Below, one piece after another: positions 31,879 to 38,879 of a stretch of 64,000 nucleotides of DNA (its first letter is position 1; each line of letters opens with the position of its first letter). A program made the translations under genes and the position numbers. This DNA is from a virus: the IMG/VR virus record IMGVR_UViG_3300044816_000082, positions 26,881-90,880 of that record. One strand, 5' to 3'. The notes beneath the pieces are model-generated. The model did no database searches. It was not told the origin of the DNA and saw only the letters and a list, made by a program, of their open reading frames with translations.

Positions 31879-32693
31879 AGGTGGTCGCAGCCACCTCGGG
31901 CGGCCTGGGGAGCTTCGGGGCCAACGTCCGCGCCGTCGAGCGGTACGGCGCAGAGAACGTCACTGCTCTGTTCACCGACGTGCTCATGGAGGACCAGGAC
32001 GTCTACCGCTTCCTGGTGGAGTCGTGCGAGGCGCTGGGGATCAAGTTGGAGATCGCCTGCGACGGGCGCACGCCCTGGGACGTCGCCCACGAGGAAGGCT
32101 TCATCCCGAACAACATGGTGCCGCTGTGCTCCCGCATCCTCAAGATCGAGCCTGCCCGACGCTGGATCGAGGCCAACGCCCCCGATGCCCTGCTCGTCTA
32201 CGGCATCGGCTGGGACGAGGCGCACCGCGCCGGACCCATCGCGGAGGCCCAGCGCCCACGTGATGTGTGGTCGCCAATGCTCGAAGCGCCCTACTTCGAC
32301 AATGACGACCTAGCCCGCCTCGCACGCTCCTACGGCATCGAGCCGCCCCGCATGTACGCCGCTGGCTACGCCCACGCCAACTGCGCCGGAGCCTGCTTCC
32401 GGGCCGGTCACGCAGCCTGGCGGCTCGTGCTCCGCGACAGCCCCGACCTGTTCCTCTGGCACGAGTGGCAGGAGCACCACTGGCGGCGCACCTGGGGACG
32501 ATGGGCAGCGGTGCTCAAGTGGCGCACCAAGGAGCGCGACGGCCAGCCCATGACGCTGCAGACCTTCCGGCACCTCATCGAGGCCGAGGACTACGGCCAG
32601 CTCGACCTTATGGACTTCGGCGGCTGCGGCTGCAACCCCGGCGACAGCGCAGGGCTGTTGCTCCAGATTGGCTCACGAAGGGACGCGGCATGA
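31875..32693 (+). CDS. PP-loop / PAPS-reductase-like protein
   Basis: 272 aa from ATG 31875. ATSGGLGSFGANVRAVERYG at the start is an SGGxxS-type PP-loop for ATP, and NVTALFTDVLMEDQDVYRF follows as in PAPS reductase-like phage proteins. Cys pairs CAGACFRAGH and GGCGCNPGD are in the C-terminal half and may bind metal. No partner for DNA sulfur modification or tRNA thiolation is adjacent; the substrate is unknown. Confidence 0.7.
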   Translation: MKVVAATSGGLGSFGANVRAVERYGAENVTALFTDVLMEDQDVYRFLVESCEALGIKLEIACDGRTPWDVAHEEGFIPNNMVPLCSRILKIEPARRWIEANAPDALLVYGIGWDEAHRAGPIAEAQRPRDVWSPMLEAPYFDNDDLARLARSYGIEPPRMYAAGYAHANCAGACFRAGHAAWRLVLRDSPDLFLWHEWQEHHWRRTWGRWAAVLKWRTKERDGQPMTLQTFRHLIEAEDYGQLDLMDFGGCGCNPGDSAGLLLQIGSRRDAA

Positions 32694-32695
32694 CG

Positions 32696-33163
32696 CTAGC
32701 CCGTCATCCCGGCCAGGAAGGACGCCACCCGGTGCGAGGCGTGCCGGTCGCGGTTGTTCTTCGCCATGTCGTACAGCCCGGTCGTGCGCGGGTCGGCGTG
32801 CCGCATGGCGATCTGCATGTCCCTCATCGGCACACCGCTGACCAGGCCGCTCGTGCAGAACGTGCGCCTGAGCCCGTGCGGGGTGATGTGGTGGCAGCCG
32901 GCGACCTGCCCGATGCGCGTGACGAGGCGTCGGGCGTCCTGCTCGGTGAGCGCGTTCCCCGCCTGGTTGTGGAGCAGCGGTCCGCTCGTCCGCGTGCCGA
33001 CGACCTCACGGACGGCCCGCATGACTGGGATGGGGAGCGGGATCGTCGCGGGCTTGCTGCCCTTCCCGATGAAGGTGAGCATGTCGTACCCGCCGAAGGG
33101 TGACCGGCCTCCATTCGGCTGCTGCCTGCTCATCTTCACATCCACCGCCGAGGAGGCTGCCAC
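32696..33163 (-). pseudogene. tyrosine recombinase, catalytic-domain fragment
   Basis: 155 aa on the minus strand from GTG 33163; an in-frame stop lies 9 codons upstream. FIGKGSKPATIPLP is the beta-hairpin Lys region, ITPHGLRRTF gives His 96 and Arg 99, AMRHADPRTTGLYD gives His 122 and Tyr 131. The first catalytic Arg and the core-binding domain are missing, so it is probably inactive alone. It is convergent with the PP-loop gene (2-nt gap). An N-terminal recombinase half lies at 62806-63261. Confidence 0.75.
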
Positions 33164-33526
33164 ATGACCGCTGAGGGGCGTACTCGCTCACCATGCCCAA
33201 GCATCTACCCGCCGAGCGCCGACGCACCTCACGCGGGCACCGGCTGGTCCAGGCCGCTGCGATGCGTGATGAGCACGGACCACTGGCCCGAAGGTGTGAC
33301 GCCCCCGGTCCACTGGAACGGCGGCATCTCCTGGCGCGACGAGCCCACCCCGACGCCCGGAACGACGTGCGGCACGTTCGGCTGCGACGAGCCCGCCGTG
33401 GTCCGCATCATCAGGGGCGAGGAGTGGTTCCCCGGCTGGTACTGCGCCGAGCACGGCGAGACAGCACCCGCCAGGACTCCGTCACTCGGTAGCGGCGGTT
33501 CGGATCAGGCTGGGCAACCCGGATGA
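33164..33526 (+). CDS. HWNGGIxW-type small protein
   Basis: 120 aa from ATG 33164 with GAGGAGG 7 nt upstream; an ATG at 33272 is a shorter choice. VHWNGGISWRDEP is shared with the protein at 19277; CGTFGCDEPAV and WYCAEHGE give a zinc site. Ends through repeat copy 4. Confidence 0.55.
   Translation: MTAEGRTRSPCPSIYPPSADAPHAGTGWSRPLRCVMSTDHWPEGVTPPVHWNGGISWRDEPTPTPGTTCGTFGCDEPAVVRIIRGEEWFPGWYCAEHGETAPARTPSLGSGGSDQAGQPG
33487..33499 (+). repeat. CGGTAGCGGCGGT repeat, copy 4
   Basis: Lies 23 nt before ATG 33523 and inside the end of the preceding gene. Confidence 0.55.
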
Positions 33527-34146
33527 GTGAGCGTGACCACGTGACTCCGAAGCGAACATGCGAACGGGCTGGATGCACCGAGCCCCACAAGGCGAACGGG
33601 CTGTGCCACAAGCACTACAACCGAGAACGGGACCGCACCGGGCGAGAGCGGCCCGATCGGGTACTCGCCTGTCGGGCACGCGGTCGAGCGGTCGCCGCCC
33701 TCATCAAGGCTCATCCGGGTGAGTACGCCGAGTTGCTTACAGAAGCAACCGCCAGCGTGCACGAGGAGCACCTGCACCTCGCGGCCTTAGCAGCAGAGGC
33801 CGGCCTCGACCCGAAGCAGGGCATCGTGCGCCTGCGAAAAGGGCCACGCCCGACAGACCAGGAGGTCGAAGACCGTATCGACTTGAGCGTGACCTCATCC
33901 TGTGACGCCTGCGCGAGCTTCCACCGCACCGACCACTCCTGCTCATCCTGCGAGGACCGCACTTGGCAAGCCGCTTGCCAAGTGCGGCCGACATCGACGC
34001 CGCTTGCCAAGTTGAGCCCGGAGCAACGGATCGAGCGGGCACTGCGCGCGGGCAAGTCGGCACGCTGGATCGCTGACAACCTTGCCGAACCGATACAGCT
34101 CATCCTGCGTGTCCTCGATCGACTCCGATCGGAGAATTGGTCATGA
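33523..34146 (+). CDS. hypothetical protein with N-terminal Cys/His motif
   Basis: 207 aa from ATG 33523. CERAGCTEPHKANGLCHKHY is the small zinc motif common in phage HNH-like and regulatory proteins; CDACASFHRTDHSCSSC is a second cluster. The C-terminal region RIERALRAGKSARWIADNLA looks like a helix-turn-helix. A 21-bp palindrome lies inside the gene. Confidence 0.6.
   Translation: MSERDHVTPKRTCERAGCTEPHKANGLCHKHYNRERDRTGRERPDRVLACRARGRAVAALIKAHPGEYAELLTEATASVHEEHLHLAALAAEAGLDPKQGIVRLRKGPRPTDQEVEDRIDLSVTSSCDACASFHRTDHSCSSCEDRTWQAACQVRPTSTPLAKLSPEQRIERALRAGKSARWIADNLAEPIQLILRVLDRLRSENWS
33962..33982. repeat. 21-bp palindrome inside a gene, with a further half-site
   Basis: CTTGGCAAG-CCG-CTTGCCAAG is a perfect inverted repeat with a 3-nt spacer; CCGCTTGCCAAG recurs at 34000-34011. 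In codons it encodes TWQAACQV and PLAKL. Could be an operator or a small hairpin. Confidence 0.5.
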
Positions 34147-34472
34147 CGCAGGTACAGGCAGCCGTCCGGCGGATTGAGGCGTTGCTGGACTCCTACACCC
34201 GCGCGGGCGGCAACCTCGACCCTGAACTCATCTACGCCCACAACGACAACGAGTTGCGCGTGAGTGACCTGCGTCTACTTCTGGCGACACTCGGTAGCGG
34301 CGTTCCGATGTCTGAGGGGCACGCTCCGGTTGTCTGCCGGTGCATCGAGATCGAGGGTGGCATGGACCGGACGGTGTGCCGTGCGGACGAGCACCGCGAC
34401 TACTGCGAGAACCGAGCTTGTTGCGCAGAACGCGGACACGAAGGCGACTGCGACGAGACGGCTGCGTTGTGA
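34143..34472 (+). CDS. hypothetical protein, apparent fusion at repeat copy 5
   Basis: 109 aa from ATG 34143. The first 53 residues are helical; then GSGVPMSEGHAPVVCRC is read across the repeat, joining a Cys-rich C-terminal part (CRADEHRDYCENRACC, CAERGHEGDCDE). At copy 3 the same repeat separates two genes, so this looks like two genes fused by loss of a few bases. Confidence 0.55.
   Translation: MTQVQAAVRRIEALLDSYTRAGGNLDPELIYAHNDNELRVSDLRLLLATLGSGVPMSEGHAPVVCRCIEIEGGMDRTVCRADEHRDYCENRACCAERGHEGDCDETAAL
34292..34302 (+). repeat. CGGTAGCGGCG repeat, copy 5 (shortened)
   Basis: CGGTAGCGGCG followed by TTCCGATGTCTGAGGGG; compared with copy 3 it lacks a few bases, which puts the upstream and downstream frames in register. 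Confidence 0.55.
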
Positions 34473-34825
34473 CTGAGGCGGCGGTGCCGGTGCAGGACGC
34501 GTTGTGGGACGAACCACCCCCACCCGTCGTGAACATCGAATACCGAGGGCTGACACTGCAGGAGCAGTTCGAGGCGTTCCACAACGCGAACCCGTGGGTC
34601 ATGCAGGCACTCGTAAGGCTGTCGTTGCAGGCACTCGCGGACGGCCGGCGTCGCCTCGGGATCAAGATGCTCGTCGAAGTCCTGCGCTGGCAGTATGGGC
34701 GGGCCACGACCGGGTCCGACTTCCGGCTCAACAACAACTACTCATCGAGGTACGTCCGCGCGATCATCGGGGCGCACCCCGAGCTCGCTGACCTGTTCGC
34801 GACCCGAGAACTGAGGACACCATGA
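34469..34825 (+). CDS. conserved phage protein of unknown function
   Basis: 118 aa from GTG 34469. LTLQEQFEAFHNANPWVMQA, RRLGIKMLVEVLRWQYG, FRLNNNYSSRYVRAI and HPELADLFATRELR form a pattern I recognise from many phages near replication or modification genes. No function known to me. Confidence 0.7.
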   Translation: MTEAAVPVQDALWDEPPPPVVNIEYRGLTLQEQFEAFHNANPWVMQALVRLSLQALADGRRRLGIKMLVEVLRWQYGRATTGSDFRLNNNYSSRYVRAIIGAHPELADLFATRELRTP

Positions 34826-35202
34826 GTAGGAACCTCCGATCAGGAGTCCCCGTCGGGCAGCAACTCGCGCTCCTCGTCGACGTCACCCCCGCCGCCGAAC
34901 CTGCCGTCGCGGACATCCTGACCGAACGTCTCCGACAGGTCGCTCTGTGGGGCGGTCCCGACGCTGACGACAAACGAGACGCCGATCAGTGGCTCGCGCT
35001 CACAGGTGGCTACCTCGGGAAGGCACACGAGGCGAGCATCGCTGTGCACGACGCCACCGTGTACGGCGCTGATCCCGAGCAACAAAACGCGGCCGTCGCT
35101 GAGTACCGCCGGCGCCTCGTCCAGGTCGCGGCCCTCGCGACTGCGGCCGTCGAAAGCCTTGATCGTCTGATCGCCCACGAGTCCCTCACCGACAAGGAAT
35201 GA
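34822..35202 (+). CDS. hypothetical protein, possibly nucleotide-hydrolase related
   Basis: 126 aa from ATG 34822. LTERLRQVALWGGPDADDKR, then YLGKAHEASIAVHDA and a long helix with YRRRLVQVAALATAAVESLD, recall small MazG-like proteins, but the metal-binding EExxE is not evident. Weak assignment. Confidence 0.45.
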   Translation: MSRNLRSGVPVGQQLALLVDVTPAAEPAVADILTERLRQVALWGGPDADDKRDADQWLALTGGYLGKAHEASIAVHDATVYGADPEQQNAAVAEYRRRLVQVAALATAAVESLDRLIAHESLTDKE

Positions 35203-35717
35203 ACCTGATGCCCCTGCTGACCTGCACCGAATGCCTCGACACCGGATTCCGTAGCTGGGACGGAGTCCCACGAGCATGCCCGTCGTGCGACATCGGCCGG
35301 GCGTGGGAAACGAACCGTCGCCGCGCCCTCGACCCCAGCACCGGGAACAGCGAGGGGCGGCAACTCCTCCCCCCAGGTGGCGATGTGCTCCTCGCCCAAG
35401 CTCGCCGCGATGCTGTCGGGCTCCCCCTCGGCGCGATCGAGGAAGGACTACCCGTCCGCGGGGTCGTCCCCGCGCATGTGTTGCTCGCGACCGAGCAGGC
35501 CGTGCAGGAGGCACGTGCGACTGCGGTGTCGCTGAGCTCAGCGTTCGCGGCGTGCCTCGCTGACCTCGAGGAAGGTGTCGCGGTATCGAACGTGCTCGAC
35601 AGGTGGAAGCCAGCGCTCGTTGACCTCCCCGAGTGGGCCGAACCGATGATGAACCGCTCAGCCGGCCGGAACCGGACACGGAAGGCGACCGCGATCGCGG
35701 CGCCCCTCACCCCATGA
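35199..35717 (+). CDS. hypothetical protein with N-terminal zinc ribbon
   Basis: 172 aa from ATG 35199. CTECLDTGFRSWDGVPRACP and SCDIG make a CxxC...CxxC ribbon; the rest is helical. No function recognised. Confidence 0.6.
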   Translation: MNLMPLLTCTECLDTGFRSWDGVPRACPSCDIGRAWETNRRRALDPSTGNSEGRQLLPPGGDVLLAQARRDAVGLPLGAIEEGLPVRGVVPAHVLLATEQAVQEARATAVSLSSAFAACLADLEEGVAVSNVLDRWKPALVDLPEWAEPMMNRSAGRNRTRKATAIAAPLTP

Positions 35718-36416
35718 TCGAACAGCACTACCGAGTGCTCGACCTGTTTAGCGGAGCTGGCGGTGCCGGCATGGGCTACTACCGGGCGGGCTTCGACGTG
35801 TACGGGGTGGACATTGAGGACCACGCCGACTACCCCTTCGACTCGGCTATCGCGGACGCGCTCGACTTCATGGCCGAGCCCGGCTGGGGCTGACCCATTC
35901 GACGCGATCCACGCCTCCCCGCCTTGCCAGGCCAAGACCACCATGAGCAACAGATACCGCGGCAAGGGCGGGTACACCGACAGCCACGTGAGCCTCATCA
36001 CGCCCGTTCGTGAGCGGCTTGAGGCGACCGGGAAGCCCTACGTCATCGAGAACGTGTGCGGTGCACGGCCTGAGATGCGCGCTCCGATCACGCTCAGGGG
36101 GGGCATGTTCGGGCTCCGCGTCGAGCGTCCTCGCCTGTTCGAGAGCAACGTGCCGCTGACCGCCCCGCCGGCTCGTAAGGTTGTCGACCCGATCGGCATC
36201 TACGGCAAGCGACAGGGACCGGACGGTCGGCGTCTGTGGACCCGCAAGGACGGCTCGATCCAGCGCGCCCCTCGGACGCTCGCGGAGGCGCAGGAGGCGA
36301 TGGATGTGGGCTGGATGACGGTATGGGAGGACATCACCGAGTGCATCCCGCCTGCGTACACCGCGCACATCGGGATCCAACTTCTCGACTACTTAAGCTA
36401 TGAGGCAGCAGTATGA
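35714..36416 (+). pseudogene. frameshifted DNA cytosine-5 methyltransferase
   Basis: ATG 35714 opens a frame with motif I (RVLDLFSGAGGAGMGYYRAG) that stops at TGA 35891. The frame one base on (from GAC 35892 to the stop at 36416) continues with IHASPPCQAKT (motif IV), YVIENVCGA (motif VI) and GGMFGLRVERPRLFESN. Joined, they make a normal phage-type C5 methyltransferase of about 230 aa. The break is at GGCTGGGGCTGACCC. It may be a real mutation, a sequencing error in the G-run, or +1 frameshifting. Confidence 0.8.
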
Positions 36417-36476
36417 CCGGGCTGTTCTGACACACCGAGTCACCACAGAACACGGTCTGTTAAGCCACTACGGGGC
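36417..36476. other. gap before terL
   Basis: 60 nt without a gene. Contains TTCTGACACACC and TACGGGGC before ATG; no set A or set B promoter is seen. Confidence 0.4.
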
Positions 36477-38195
36477 ATGATCTGCGATGCGATGCCTGCC
36501 CCGACCTCAACGATCGCCCGTGACGTCCTCTGGACCCTTGTCCGAGAGCGACGTCCTGAGTTCGTGCGTGCCTGGTGGAGAGCAGCCGGCCCACGGGAAC
36601 GCGCTGCTGTCCAAGCGAGCGCGTTGCATGAGATGGGCGCGGAACACGCGGTGTGGCGCAACGACCCCCGCGGGTTCACCGAGTGCGTCCTCGGGCAAGG
36701 GCTGTGGAGCAAGCAACGAGCGATCCTCGACAGCGTCGGGCGGAACAAACGGACCGCGGTCCCGAGCTGTTTCGGTGTTGGCAAGACGCTTGCGGCGGCC
36801 GCCGCGACGTGCCATCACGTCTGCGTCTACCCGCCCGGGACGGCACTCGCGATCACGACCGCGACCCGGTTCCGTCAGGTCAAACGGCAGATGTGGCCTG
36901 AGATTCGTAAGCTCGCGAACCGAGCTGGGTTGCCGGGGCAGGTCGATACGACGCAGTGGAAGATGACGACAGGTGCGGGGGTCGAGACCGTCGTCGCGTA
37001 CGGGTTCTCAGCTCCCCCGAACGATGAGGCCGCGACGCATGGGATCCACGCTCCGCACATCCTGCTCGTCGTTGATGAGGCCGGTGGTATCGGTAAACCG
37101 CTCGGTCGGGGGATGCGAGGCATCCTGGCCGGCGAGGGCGCCAAGGGCGTGTTCATCGGGAACCCCGCCACCGACGATGAGGACACGTGGTTCGAGAACC
37201 TCTGCGACAGCGCCGATGTGTCGCTCGTCAGGATCGGGGTGCCCGACACCCCCCACTGGACAGGTGAACGAACCCCCCGCTGCTATGCGTGCCCTCCCAC
37301 GGTCCGCCCCCACCCTGTCGCGACGCACCTCGTCGACAAGGAATGGGAACGGGGGGTCGTTCTCGACTACGGCAAGGACAGCCCGTACTACCAGTCGAAA
37401 GCCCTCGGTCGGTTCCCGAAAGGAGGGGCTGACCGGGCGATCCCCTCGACGTGGCTCGAGGAGGCCGCGGACCTGGGTGTCCAGGGCAACGGGCTCCCGA
37501 ACATCTCCCGGGACCTGCTCGGGAACTACTACGCTTGGCAACCCGCACCCGGGTCGTGGATCAGGCTCGGTGTCGACGTCGCTTCCGACGGTGGTGACGA
37601 GCTCGCCATCAGCCGCTGTGAAGGCGACGTCGCCCGGGTCCGGAAGTACCGCGCCGGGGCGGACAACTACAACAGCGTCAACGTCGCCGGGTACATCCTC
37701 GAGGAGATCCGCGAAGCCGAACAGCTCCGACAACTCCTCGGCACCTCCTACCCCGTCAGGGTCAAGATCGACGCGATCGGGGTCGGGTGGGGGGTCTGCG
37801 GCATCCTCGAGACGTGGGCTGCGGAGGGTGTCCACAACGCTGAGATCGTCCGGGTCATCGTCAGCGAGAAACCCCACCCGCGGAACGCGGCCGACGACAG
37901 CACCCTACGTCCCAAGATCAAACGGGATGAGATGTGGCTTGCGATGCGCGCTCTGCTCCAACCCGATGAGGATGGGCAGCAAGGCATCGCTCTCGACATT
38001 GACGATCACACCCGCGCGCAGCTCGCGAGCCCCAAGTCATCGACGAACGCGACGACGGGAATGACGACGATCGAGTCAAAGAAGTCCCTCAAGGGACGGG
38101 GGTTGCGAAGCCCTGACCGTGGCGAGTCGGTGCTGCTGAGCGTCTACGAACCGCTTCCGTTGCGCCGCCGTGACCGGATCATCGCCGGTGCTTAG
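36477..38195 (+). CDS. terL: terminase large subunit
   Basis: 572 aa from ATG 36477 (ATG 36492 also possible). Walker A-like PSCFGVGKT at 96-104, Walker B LLVVDEA at 196-202, a coupling-like GNPATDDEDTW near 229-239. The nuclease half has RLGVDVASDGGDELAIS (Asp 367), VKIDAIGVGWG (second Asp) and LRSPDRGESVLL (third Asp). Packages DNA through the portal encoded just downstream. Confidence 0.9.
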   Translation: MICDAMPAPTSTIARDVLWTLVRERRPEFVRAWWRAAGPRERAAVQASALHEMGAEHAVWRNDPRGFTECVLGQGLWSKQRAILDSVGRNKRTAVPSCFGVGKTLAAAAATCHHVCVYPPGTALAITTATRFRQVKRQMWPEIRKLANRAGLPGQVDTTQWKMTTGAGVETVVAYGFSAPPNDEAATHGIHAPHILLVVDEAGGIGKPLGRGMRGILAGEGAKGVFIGNPATDDEDTWFENLCDSADVSLVRIGVPDTPHWTGERTPRCYACPPTVRPHPVATHLVDKEWERGVVLDYGKDSPYYQSKALGRFPKGGADRAIPSTWLEEAADLGVQGNGLPNISRDLLGNYYAWQPAPGSWIRLGVDVASDGGDELAISRCEGDVARVRKYRAGADNYNSVNVAGYILEEIREAEQLRQLLGTSYPVRVKIDAIGVGWGVCGILETWAAEGVHNAEIVRVIVSEKPHPRNAADDSTLRPKIKRDEMWLAMRALLQPDEDGQQGIALDIDDHTRAQLASPKSSTNATTGMTTIESKKSLKGRGLRSPDRGESVLLSVYEPLPLRRRDRIIAGA

Positions 38196-38344
38196 CAGCG
38201 TGTCACCGCCGAACGAATCCGCTCCACCCCGTACCGTCCCCGCTAAGGCACCGGACGCCGACAGGACCCGACACCACATGACCCCCACATCTCCACACCT
38301 CGGCACCGCACGTTCTGTGAGTGTGCGCAGCGGGAGGTGGGCGT
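38196..38344. other. gap between terL and a small gene
   Basis: About 150 nt. A 26-codon frame from ATG 38278 lacks a ribosome site. GGGAGG at 38332-38337 belongs to the gene starting at 38345. No promoter of either set is seen. Confidence 0.4.
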
Positions 38345-38635
38345 ATGCCAGCGCGTAAGGACCTCAGCGAGGAGCACACCTGGGTGGCTGCTGCGGAGGT
38401 CCCGATAGCCCAACGGATCGTGGCCGGGGCGTACCGCCGCGGCGCTGCTCAGGTGGAGGAAGCAACATGGGTCAAGGTGCTGGACGTCTACTGCGCCTAC
38501 TGCCGGCGGACGTTCGAGTCAGCTCGGGACGTGCCGTGCGACAAGGCCGGTTCGGTGCTGCGGGGTGGTCCGAACGGGACGCGGCGCCGCCCGGTCGACC
38601 TTCCTATCGCGACCGAAGCCACCCGCGCGCCCTAG
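38345..38635 (+). CDS. small zinc-binding protein
   Basis: 96 aa from ATG 38345 with GGGAGG upstream. CAYCRRTFESARDVPC is a single zinc motif in a mostly helical protein. Small proteins of this kind often sit between terminase and portal in actinophages. Confidence 0.65.
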   Translation: MPARKDLSEEHTWVAAAEVPIAQRIVAGAYRRGAAQVEEATWVKVLDVYCAYCRRTFESARDVPCDKAGSVLRGGPNGTRRRPVDLPIATEATRAP

Positions 38636-38638
38636 CCT
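38609..38638 (+). promoter_or_regulatory. set A promoter (GCGAC-N19-TAGCCT)
   Basis: GCGAC 38609-38613, TAGCCT 38633-38638, 7 nt before the GTG at 38646: fits a leaderless transcript that starts the portal operon. Confidence 0.65.
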
Positions 38639-38645
38639 GCACGCT

Positions 38646-38879
38646 GTGACGACACCTGACCCCCCCAACACGGGGGTACCCACGACACGCGTCGGGCTGG
38701 GGTTCGTGATCGCTCTGGTCGACGCGGTCGCGTTGCTGCTGATCGTGGCCGGGTCGGTCCTTGCCTGCGTGGCCGGGTGGATCGGGGCCGGCCGGGTGGG
38801 ACTTCTCGCTGTCCTTGGAGGTGTGCTGCTGCTCCTCGGCATCCTGCTCGGTCTGACCGGAGGCGACGATGGCACGTAG
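38646..38879 (+). CDS. two-pass membrane protein
   Basis: 77 aa from GTG 38646. Hydrophobic segments GFVIALVDAVALLLIVAGSV and VGLLAVLGGVLLLLGILLGL are separated by a short Gly-rich loop. No Shine-Dalgarno; follows a set A promoter directly. Overlaps the portal start by 11 nt. Confidence 0.65.
   Translation: MTTPDPPNTGVPTTRVGLGFVIALVDAVALLLIVAGSVLACVAGWIGAGRVGLLAVLGGVLLLLGILLGLTGGDDGT

Noticed and set aside
35633-35713. Start of the methyltransferase before ATG 35714
   Set aside because: The upstream frame overlaps the preceding gene; ATG 35714 overlaps its stop by 4 nt as elsewhere and begins just before motif I.
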